A stretch of DNA of 64,000 nt, taken from positions 8,648,082 to 8,712,081 of the forward strand of contig NC_067207.1 of the NCBI RefSeq assembly GCF_026262505.1. Direction: 5' to 3'. The stretch is from Trichomonas vaginalis G3 (Eukaryota; Parabasalia; Trichomonadida; Trichomonadidae). Made by a program: the position numbers and the translations under genes. This document shows positions 40,024 through 47,154 of this stretch, piece by piece; positions within the stretch are counted from its first letter, which is position 1, and the number at the start of each line of letters is the position of its first letter. Below the pieces are notes generated by a model that was not told where the DNA came from, did not search any database, and worked only from the letters and a program-made list of their open reading frames with translations.

Positions 40024-40799
40024 ATGTTGTTCTATTTGCAAAGTACAGACCCAAACGAATACGGGATAGTAAAGCTACAAACAAACTTAGGTCTACAGAA
40101 TGAGCGCTTGCATTCAGAATGGTTGACTTTAATACTATTGCTTCATTCGTTATAACTGATGAAACAGATTTCATGGAGCTTGAAATAGATGGAAAGAAGT
40201 ATGAAATAAGATTTCACAATAATGTAGAATATAAGATGGAAACATTAGCTGGAGTGTTAAATGCCCTCATAAATACTACAATAAACAAGGATAACGAAGA
40301 AAACTTAATGAATGTTAAACTTATTGCAGGAGTTTTGAAGTTCAGTTATGCGAAGGAGTTTAAGATAACACGAATGAGTCATAGAGTACAACTTCTTTTG
40401 GGAGCATACCATATGACATTTCCTTTGAAAAGTGTTGACAAAACGATTGAGATGAAATCTGTTCCATACGTATGTTATGGCAATTGTTTGTACATTGAGT
40501 CAAAAATAGCTAATGTCACAGGTATTTCAGGAGTTAATAGTAAAGGTTCAGTAGAATATAAATCCTTCTGTTATGCAGTCAATTCAATGTTCATTCCAAA
40601 CGTTCCTGTCATAGCAACTCATTTAGGTAAATGGGTTCGCATTAGTCCTCATAATTTGAAAGACATGCAATTCAGACTTGTTGACTTTCAAGGAGAGCCT
40701 GTAGAACTGAAGGCACCAGTGCGAATGACTGTTGAAGTTGACTTTTTAGAAAATATTAAATGCAACAGCTTACAAGAGAACTCAGAGCTAAAAATATAA
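40024..40799 (+). pseudogene. Conserved structural-type protein, element B (broken)
   Basis: The region starts MLFYLQSTDPNEYG and ends FLENIKCNSLQENSELKI. It matches 4107-4884 of A and, in pattern, 52510-53334 of C, sharing the closing DMQFRLVDFQGEPVELKAPV. It is divergent from the fibre gene with an 18-bp gap, as in A. A particle role is inferred from its constant place among structural genes. Broken. Confidence 0.65.
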
Positions 40800-41002
40800 A
40801 GTATAAATGTTATGTATTAGGTCATGAACTTTGGTTGTTGCTGTTTGATGAAACAAATGAGTTAGTTATGTCAGTCAAGAGAACAGAAAAATATTGTGTT
40901 AGTGAAAACTGCACCAAGTCAATAAGATTAGGTTTGCATTATGAAGATGAGTTCGATACTGTTGAAGAAGTTTTGGATAGATATTACAAATTGCTAACTT
41001 GA
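40760..41002 (+). CDS. Small acidic protein found only in element B
   Basis: The 80-residue frame starts MQQLTRELRAKNIKYKCYVL and overlaps the preceding region by 40 bases in another frame. It is acidic at its end (EDEFDTVEEVLDRYY) with two Cys (CVSENC). There is no counterpart in A, where the neighbouring genes almost touch. I do not recognise it. Normal-looking composition and exclusive use of an otherwise empty gap support it as a gene, but weakly. Confidence 0.4.
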   Translation: MQQLTRELRAKNIKYKCYVLGHELWLLLFDETNELVMSVKRTEKYCVSENCTKSIRLGLHYEDEFDTVEEVLDRYYKLLT

Positions 41003-41017
41003 AATTTTTTTTGACTG

Positions 41018-41055
41018 ACGGCGCAAAGCGCCAAGATGGGCTCAAAGAGCCCTCC
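41018..41055. terminator. Twin hairpins between convergent genes in element B
   Basis: GGCGCAAAGCGCC (41020-41032) and GGGCTCAAAGAGCCC (41038-41052) stand five bases apart between two genes that converge. The place is that of a shared transcription end signal. The second hairpin is almost the same as the one lying in frame in the corresponding gene of A (3708-3722), so it may instead be a copy of the mobile hairpin family. Confidence 0.5.
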
Positions 41056-41063
41056 TGACTGCT

Positions 41064-41678
41064 TTAATTTACTAAAACATATTTCAAACAAAGTTTATAT
41101 TCTGTTGAAAGTTTTGTATATTCGTTCGAATATTTATACTTAAACTCAACTCCTGTAGTTCCTGGTGTTTCAATGATGCGGATGTTACCTATTTTCATGA
41201 ATATTGGAGTTTGACCACAGCATTCGATTTCAGGGTCGAGATAGTCAATGACACATTGTTTCCCTGTTATTCGTGAGATAACATTTTCAAGGTCCTCCTT
41301 TGTTAGAATTATTTGGTTCTTACTTATAAGATTTGTCAAAAGCTTCTTATCGTCTTTGAGTAAAATTGTTTGGTATAACTGAAGAAGGTAATGGTCTACG
41401 TTATCTGAAGGATTTGTTTGAACATTTGTGTAAGGGTTGTCGTTGGCTTCTCTTGAAAGAATTTGGTCCAGTGGTGGATACTCTAACTTAACATCTGATG
41501 TAGCGTTAGCGTTTGAAGCTGTGTTTAAATTCACCGACTTAAGTTCTGGTTCTTTTTCTTTCAAACACTCTGAACTATAGTTCTTTATGACAATATTGTT
41601 TGTCGTTCGTGAGTCAACATTTGATGTTGGTTCAATTGGAACATTAACGGCACCAGCTAAGATGGATTTGCTTCTCAT
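41064..41678 (-). CDS. Conserved element protein, element B
   Basis: The intact 204-residue frame starts MRSKSILAGAVNVPIEPTSN. It is nearly the same as the A copy (3448-4098) except that it lacks the A hairpin-coded insert, reading SREANDNPYTNVQTN at that place. The C-terminal 90 residues with DYLDPEIECCGQTPIF are the conserved part and reappear in C (51928-52505). Function unknown. It is divergent from the gene at 41713. Confidence 0.7.
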   Translation of the reverse strand: MRSKSILAGAVNVPIEPTSNVDSRTTNNIVIKNYSSECLKEKEPELKSVNLNTASNANATSDVKLEYPPLDQILSREANDNPYTNVQTNPSDNVDHYLLQLYQTILLKDDKKLLTNLISKNQIILTKEDLENVISRITGKQCVIDYLDPEIECCGQTPIFMKIGNIRIIETPGTTGVEFKYKYSNEYTKLSTEYKLCLKYVLVN

Positions 41679-41712
41679 TTCATATAGAATAAAAACCTTT
41701 TATATGTATGAA

Positions 41713-42104
41713 ATGAACAATATACTCGACAAGGGTTTGAATGTAAAGCTAACGAATGAAAATATTGTTGAATTCACTGAGACAGGGCTGTGTATAAAGA
41801 TGTAGAACTACTGAACAAAAGAGCTAAGGGAAGAAGCAGGAACATGAACAAAGGGTGGAAGCCTATAAAAATTTATGTCAATGATGGCTCAGGAGGTTCA
41901 AACATAAAGTATGCAGAAAGTTATAGAGTTTATGCTCTCAAAGGTGAAAAGCCTTCATTTAAGAACAGCTATTCTAACGCATATCCTCAAAAGCTAACGG
42001 ATGGGGAAGTGGATGATATGAATGACAGCAAAAATATTAACAGAAATGGCGACAGAGATGCATGGAATTTGTTTACCATCAGTCAATTGAAGGTTAAACT
42101 TTAA
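41713..42104 (+). pseudogene. Conserved small structural-type protein, element B (broken)
   Basis: The region matches 3020-3412 of A: start MNNILDKGLNVKL, then GRSRNMN, YVNDGSGGSNIKYAES and NRNGDRDAWNLFT. It lies tail to tail with the ATPase region, overlapping it by four bases, exactly as in A. Function unknown. Broken. Confidence 0.6.
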
Positions 42105-42985
42105 AACAATGTTGGTCGTTCCCATGGAATATTTTTGACTTTAATGGTATTAGTCATGATATGAATCTCAAGGTATGAACGAGGAGAGATGAGAGACTTA
42201 TATGCTTCCCAAATTTCTTCAAAAGGTAATTTTATACCTGACTGTTTCCAAATGAGTTCAATATCATAGCGTGAGAAACCTTGAAAGATAACGAAGTCAG
42301 TTATGAGACGTTTTATGTTTAAAGCTAAAAACCTCCATGTTTGCATAAGTATTGCTACAGTTAAATGGTAATGTCTGACTTTAGTAATGATGTTAGCTAA
42401 TGGTGAGTCAGGCTTTGAACTAAACCTTTTCCGGCGAAGTCGTCACAAACTAATAAAGTGTTTGATGGATATTTTTTGAAGGGGTATTTTGAAAGTTTTG
42501 ACAGAATGTAGTTTGTAAGTCGTTTCATATCGTAAACTCCTGAGTATTGACGTAAGTGGTGTTTGTCAATAATTCTTTCCATCTCCTCAGAAGTCTTTTG
42601 CATTCCTGACTGTATAACTCTACGATGGCATAATATTTCCTCTTACGTCGAATGTAACGTTGAAGAAATTCAATGAGTTCACTGTCTGGAACTTTAACGA
42701 CAGAGGCTTGAACTTTTGACATAAATGTTTTCGCTGTTGATCCATAGAGTCTGAAGTTGCTGATATAATGATTTGGTCATAGTAAGAGTCATTTCCTAAA
42801 CGTTCTGTTATGAGTATATGACGAATGAGGTTAAATGTCTTTACCTGACCCATCTTTCCACAATAGAAATAAACACCATTTGAACAGAACTCATAATCTT
42901 TGCTGAAAGGAAGAATAAGAGAAGAGTTAAGTTTGTCTGTAGTTTCATTCATGTCTTCATCTACGTCATGTATTAAATGCTTCAT
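42101..42985 (-). pseudogene. A32-like genome-packaging ATPase, element B (broken)
   Basis: This is the counterpart of the ATPase region of A, without the 741-bp insert. It starts MKHLIHDVDEDMNETTDKLN and shows the Walker A neighbourhood (YFYCGKMG), HILITERLGNDSYYDQIIIS, the Walker B-like LLVCDDFAGKG, and the end NIPWERPTLF. About 300 residues is the usual length of Polinton packaging ATPases. It is divergent from minor capsid-like protein 2, 16 bases away. Broken. Confidence 0.8.
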
Positions 42986-43001
42986 TTTATCTCCATTAAA
43001 A

Positions 43002-43862
43002 ATGCAAGTCAGAAATATTCAGAACATAGCACCGAGTCTAACTGACAAGAGTATAAAGATATACTATGAACACGTTATGATGAAACCAACCAAAATTCAA
43101 GAAAGTCAGTATACTTATGAATATCCAAGACACTGGGTAGAGTATGTAGGAGGTGAGAAAGCTATTGAAATCAGACAGGTTCGAAGTATTCCAGCAGGAA
43201 GAACAATATTATTGAAGAACTTTAATGTTTTGAGATATAATGATGAAACAAAGAAGCAAGATAGTTTCCCTGTTGCTGTGTATGTGAACCTAGACACAGG
43301 AGATGACATGAAAGTTTTTAACACAAAGCTTCAAACGGTAGTGAGAGAACAACTGACTGCGGAAGGACATCCATTACCTTCAGAAGTTACCATAGCATAT
43401 AATTTTGAAACAAACTCAATAGATTTTAAAGTCATCTCTGCAAAGAAGTCAGGTTTTACATTTAATGAAGCAGATGTATATTCGAATGAAAACTTCAAAG
43501 CTATTGCATGGTTAGATAATGACGATTGCTTTAAGAAAATATTTAAATTCAGTGACTCAAAGATGTCAATAGATGACCTTCGTGGAATGTTACCATCGAC
43601 GTTTACAGTAGAAGGTTCAGCAGGATTGCTTACAAGATTGTCAATTGGTGGTATTTGGTCTCGTGAGAACATTGTTATAAAATCCAGTATAAGTGAATTT
43701 GCTGAAGAATCTATATTATGTCTTTCAAACTATATGTATTCGCCGCCGAAGCATTATAGTATAACAAACTTTGTCAGTAAGTTTAACATAAGACTTGTCG
43801 AACCTTCTTCAATGAAAGATGTTGTGCTACCTAAAGGATGGAAAGGATGGACTCATTATTGA
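43002..43862 (+). CDS. Minor capsid-like protein 2, element B
   Basis: I start this gene at the ATG giving MQVRNIQNIAPSLTDKSIKI because the A copy (650-1363) starts identically; this gives 286 residues. Landmarks are YPRHWVEYVGGEKAIEIRQV, IPAGRT, YVNLDTGDDM and SIGGIWSREN. The YPxxW and AIEIRQ pattern also occurs in 61294-62154 of C (YPIRWLQSPSDAKAIGFRRV), so this family spans both lineages. Probably a penton-type or other minor capsid protein by inference. Divergent from the ATPase, with a 16-bp gap. Confidence 0.65.
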   Translation: MQVRNIQNIAPSLTDKSIKIYYEHVMMKPTKIQESQYTYEYPRHWVEYVGGEKAIEIRQVRSIPAGRTILLKNFNVLRYNDETKKQDSFPVAVYVNLDTGDDMKVFNTKLQTVVREQLTAEGHPLPSEVTIAYNFETNSIDFKVISAKKSGFTFNEADVYSNENFKAIAWLDNDDCFKKIFKFSDSKMSIDDLRGMLPSTFTVEGSAGLLTRLSIGGIWSRENIVIKSSISEFAEESILCLSNYMYSPPKHYSITNFVSKFNIRLVEPSSMKDVVLPKGWKGWTHY

Positions 43863-44103
43863 GATGATTTTAATAGCATATTAAATGAGCTTGTTCTTGA
43901 AGGTCATTCATGATGAAATAACTGTTGTAGAAGATGTTAGCAATTGTTCAGACATTTTGAAGCGATGAGATAAGAAAGAAGTTAGATAGACCGCAAAGCG
44001 GTGAGGGCGAAGCCGTGAGAATGTTATGTTTCATTGACTTTCTCCAGTAACGAGAACTTTTATGAGATAATATTGAAGAGAGATGATTTTAATATGGTGT
44101 AAA
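43863..44103. other. Short intergenic region with two hairpins, element B
   Basis: No gene is seen. ACCGCAAAGCGGT (43990-44002) and GGCGAAGCC (44006-44014) form two adjacent small hairpins of the same type as elsewhere in B. They may be another twin-hairpin copy, or the end signal of the preceding gene, although they lie about 130 bases beyond it. Confidence 0.5.
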
Positions 44104-44626
44104 TGGTAGCTTGGGCAGCTTTAGGCGCAATGGGAACAAAAGCATTAGCATTTGGAGCAAAAGCACTTGGAGCTTATGACGCAGTAAATAAAATGAGTGG
44201 AGGAAGGTTTCAAAGACATTAGATGCAAATAAAGGAAGATTGGAGGCTGGGTTGCAAAGAAGTTAAGATTAAATAAAATAGGGCTCATAAATAAAGCATC
44301 CAATTTGGTTGCGACTGAGTCAGAAAATGCTTTAGGAAAGGACGATGAGTGCAAAACACGCAAAAGACTTTAATGACCAGATGAAAGGTGAAACAATGCA
44401 TTTAAATAGAGTCGATGGAACTAAAGAAAATGTTTCTTCTCCACTAGTAGTTCTTCCGTATGGTCCCTATGGAATGTATGGAAACCCTTACGAAAGACCA
44501 TTTGACCCATTGACTGGTGGAAGTAACTGGTATCATTACGGCCGAAGAAGAAAGACAGTCAAGTTGGAGACAGACGTGAAGAAAGCAACTAAAAAGAAAC
44601 CAAGGAAGAGAGTTATAAAGCAATGA
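44104..44626 (+). pseudogene. Small alanine-rich then basic protein region, element B (broken)
   Basis: The region begins MVAWAALGAMGTKALAFGAK, a small amphipathic alanine- and glycine-rich stretch. It ends with LPYGPYGMYGNPYERPFDP and a very basic tail (KKATKKKPRKRVIKQ). A hydrophobic helical start and a basic end recall adenoviral pVI/pX-type internal capsid proteins, but I see no direct sequence match and offer this only as a possibility. It lies between minor capsid-like protein 2 and the right terminal repeat. Broken. Confidence 0.45.
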
Positions 44627-45454
44627 ATTCAACAGGGTAGAAAAGAGGTGAAAAAAGAGGTTAGATCTAACCATCTACCCTAAATTTATTTTTGTGCTAT
44701 GTTTTCATACGTGTGAGGGTGGTGATATCATTTATTTTTAAGTTTATTTTTTATTTTATTTTTATTTTATTTTTATTTTATTTTTATTTTATTTTTATAT
44801 AAATGACGAAAACTATTGAGATAACAAACTACAACGGTCATGAGTTCAAGAATTTGTTCTTCGTTCCGCGTGAGAATACATTCTATCAGATACGAGGGAG
44901 AAAGGGTAAAGTTAGTTTAAGCATTTATGATAGTAAACATAATGGAAAGTTTATACAAGCAATAGATACAAACGGTAAACGTGTTTCATTACATTTGTCA
45001 AAACTTACTAACATTTATTTTGACAGTGAATTTGACTCAGACGATTGGAGCGACAGTAGTGATACTGAAGATTATGAGCTGTTATGTGAAGCACAGCAAT
45101 GGAGGAGTTGCAATACTTTTGTAAGTGAGAACGTTTATTTTTTACAGTAGTGAAGTCGTTTTGTGAAAACGTTAGTGTGAACGTTAGTGAGAACGTTTAT
45201 TTTTTCATGCACGTGCATTGTGTCGCGGGGAGTTGCCATGGGCAATGACCTGCGCACAATATATAACGTACAGAGAGGTGAGATGAGGTGGTTTATATGA
45301 TAAATACTTTACGTGACAGAAATAGTTTAAGGTTATTAGAAATATTGCATCTGCGATGTAAAATATACGTTAGCGGTTTTGTAGAGTGTCAGATTGACAT
45401 ATCTTCAGTAAGATGGCGCGCAGTGCCTCAGTACTGAAGATATGTATACTAACT
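44602..45454 (-). repeat. Right terminal inverted repeat of element B
   Basis: This is the inverted copy of 22989-23831, ending CTAACT at 45454 and followed by the TTAGG duplication. The subterminal hairpin stems are at 45397-45410 and 45432-45445. The main difference from the left copy is a longer run of ATTTT units near 44745-44795, a change expected from slippage. High similarity of the two arms argues for a recent insertion. Confidence 0.95.
44803..45150 (+). CDS. Terminal-repeat protein, right copy, element B
   Basis: The frame starts MTKTIEITNYNGHEFKNLFF and is the same as the left copy (23314-23640) for about 103 residues. It then reads RSCNTFVSENVYFLQ, where the left copy ends EELQYFCK; a small difference in the repeat causes this. 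It points inward-to-outward like the left copy, toward the tip. Family unknown; the second half is acidic and serine-rich. Confidence 0.55.
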   Translation: MTKTIEITNYNGHEFKNLFFVPRENTFYQIRGRKGKVSLSIYDSKHNGKFIQAIDTNGKRVSLHLSKLTNIYFDSEFDSDDWSDSSDTEDYELLCEAQQWRSCNTFVSENVYFLQ

Positions 45455-45459
45455 TTAGG

Positions 45460-46170
45460 AAAGTGTAATGCATGAAAAATAGCGTGACTTCATTTTTGAC
45501 AGTTTACAAATGTAAAGTGTTGCATCCTTAAAAACTTGGAAATATATACATTCATGAATTATCTTGTATATTAATTGAAAATCCATAAAACCCTAACAAT
45601 ATTTTTTCTTAAAAAAAAACTATAAAAATATAAATAAAATTAATCGTTAAATAAAAATATTTGATATTAGAATTTTATTGGAAAAATAAAAAACTTAATA
45701 TTTTAAAGAAATACTTAAATACTTGAATGTTTTAACTTTTACATTATCATATAGACTCTCAAATTATTGATTGGAAACGGCTTGAGTGTTATCAATTTAA
45801 AAAAAATTGTGAGTTTTTTAGATTTTTGGCAATGAGTTTTAAAAATTTGTGAGTGAGAATGTGTGTTGATGCTTGGCACTTTGAAGGGAAGATGTTCTGG
45901 GTTCACAATTATTAATGGGATAAATAAAATGATTATAAATATAATATATTAGAAAATAATTTGCAAAATCTCTCCATTTTTATAAATTTAATAATAGAGG
46001 TTGATCTATATAGAAAGAGCGTTTTATCTATTAAGTTTTTGGCTTTTGCCTTCAAATCATTAATATAATTTTTCAAAAAAAATTGTTTTATTTAAAATAA
46101 ACAAATTTTATCAAATAACTAGTATTTTTAAATTATCTTTTGAAAAATTGAAAAATTTACAAATTAAAAA
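45460..46170. other. Host island right of element B
   Basis: No gene or RNA is seen. The sequence is A+T-rich with runs of A and T. The first bases continue the interrupted ORF for three codons to TAA at about 45470. No terminal repeat of element B or known part of element C is found, so this is taken as host DNA that was joined to 22983 before B inserted. Confidence 0.55.
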
Positions 46171-46536
46171 ATGGAAGACATCTTGGTTCGTCTCGAAAAC
46201 CCAGAAGATCTTAAAACTTTTCAACTCCCAACCGTTCCCGCCGATCAGGTTCTCAACGTAATTGAAGAAAAATATCAAGAATACATTAATAATCCAAATG
46301 TAACTCTCGAAGATACGGCAAAAACACTTTCAATAGGAAAAGAACGTTTGAAAAAAATTTTCGTACTACTCGGCTATCCAATAAAAGAAAGAGGAAGACC
46401 AAAGAAAAAAATTTTTGAGGAAGATGTATACAAAATTTTGGAAATTAAAGCACAATATGACATTGGATACAAAAGAAAAAAAAAAAAAAAAAAAAAAAAA
46501 AGGTATTGGGGCTTCCAGGCACTTCGTGCCCTCTAG
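46171..46536 (+). CDS. HTH-type ORF ending in a lysine tract at the edge of element C
   Basis: The frame starts MEDILVRLENPEDLKTFQLP. Residues 45-75 (LEDTAKTLSIGKERLKKIFV) look like a helix-turn-helix, followed by the AT-hook-like GRPKKKI and then VYKILEIKAQYDIGYKRK. A helix-turn-helix, a GRP linker and a second helical part are the plan of Tc1/mariner-type DNA-binding regions, but a host regulator is equally possible. A run of about 25 A residues codes lysines, after which the frame enters what I take to be element C. The true end may have been displaced by C. Confidence 0.5.
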   Translation: MEDILVRLENPEDLKTFQLPTVPADQVLNVIEEKYQEYINNPNVTLEDTAKTLSIGKERLKKIFVLLGYPIKERGRPKKKIFEEDVYKILEIKAQYDIGYKRKKKKKKKKRYWGFQALRAL

Positions 46537-46540
46537 CCCC
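46508..46540. repeat. Nested hairpin at the presumed left end of element C
   Basis: GGGGCT pairs with AGCCCC, enclosing a second hairpin GGCACTTCGTGCC (46518-46530). It sits just inside the presumed tip of C, as the subterminal hairpins do in A and B. It also resembles the small hairpin family found within genes of B. A promoter follows: TTTTTAACTTCACTTAAA just before the ATG at 46582. Confidence 0.6.
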
Positions 46541-46581
46541 GAAGATGTTTAGTATAAAACCGCTTTTTAACTTCACTTAAA

Positions 46582-46962
46582 ATGCCACGTAAGCTACGTA
46601 AGAATATACGTAAGAGGAAGAGAGCATTGAAACATCCAATAGTAAAACTAACACCACAACAACAGTTGCAACAACAAATGCTGAATGACCCCACTATGTT
46701 GCAACAAATGTCAAGCAATCCTATGCTTTTAAACCGAGTTGTTGGTGCACAGAGTGGAGGTTTAAGAGCGGCACTTTTAGCGAAAATGGCAGGCTATGGT
46801 GGAGCTGCAGACGGAACAGCCTATAACCCTCAAAGTCAAATGAATTTGAGTTCACTCAAAAATCAAATAACAGATGTCAAAAAGTCAAACATAGACATAC
46901 AGAAGCAAATAAGTGAAAACGAAAAGAAACTAGAATATGACAGACACAAAGAAACTCAATGA
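46582..46962 (+). CDS. Basic, glutamine-rich protein, element C
   Basis: The 126-residue frame starts MPRKLRKNIRKRKRALKHPI, a very basic segment that could bind DNA. A glutamine- and methionine-rich middle (PQQQLQQQMLNDPTMLQQMS) and a helical, charged end follow. The ATG is preceded by TTCACTTAAA, which fits the trichomonad initiator pattern. It overlaps the next frame by 26 bases. Family unknown. Together with the next two frames it forms a coiled-coil-rich block before the major capsid gene. Confidence 0.5.
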   Translation: MPRKLRKNIRKRKRALKHPIVKLTPQQQLQQQMLNDPTMLQQMSSNPMLLNRVVGAQSGGLRAALLAKMAGYGGAADGTAYNPQSQMNLSSLKNQITDVKKSNIDIQKQISENEKKLEYDRHKETQ

Positions 46963-47146
46963 GTTAAACGTAGAGAAAAAGAAGAAAGAAGAACAACTGA
47001 AAGAACTAAGTACAGAGGAATATGCGAAAAAAGTGTCAGAAAAAGCAGCAGAAGTAGCAAAAATGGAACAAGATGTTGTAAATTTGAAAAACCATACTAC
47101 TCGATATAAAGTACTGAAAGATGAAGAAATAAAACAAAAAGCCTGA
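46937..47146 (+). CDS. Short coiled-coil protein, element C
   Basis: The 69-residue frame starts MTDTKKLNELNVEKKKKEEQ and is almost wholly a charged helix with heptad-like spacing (EEQLKELSTEEYAKKV). It overlaps the preceding frame by 26 bases and ends nine bases before the next start. Whether it is a separate small protein or a part of one of its neighbours cannot be decided from this copy. Confidence 0.35.
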   Translation: MTDTKKLNELNVEKKKKEEQLKELSTEEYAKKVSEKAAEVAKMEQDVVNLKNHTTRYKVLKDEEIKQKA

Positions 47147-47154
47147 AGACATAT

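Larger units (their letters stand above)
22989..45454. mobile_element. Maverick/Polinton element B (complete ends, broken genes)
   Basis: This 22.5-kb element begins AGTTAG and ends CTAACT. It is flanked by TTAGG direct repeats (22984-22988, 45455-45459; reads as TTAGGA if the first A is shared) and has inverted repeats of about 845 bp that look nearly identical. Parts: integrase, protein-primed PolB, A32-like ATPase, major and minor capsid genes, fibre, KilA-N, GIY-YIG and conserved small genes. The near-identical ends suggest recent insertion. It is broken, with about ten visible breaks, mostly in ATPase, PolB and capsid regions. Confidence 0.95.

Noticed and set aside
40760-41002. Treating the 80-residue B-only frame as certainly real
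   Set aside because: No homologue in A or C and a 40-base overlap; kept only as a low-confidence gene.
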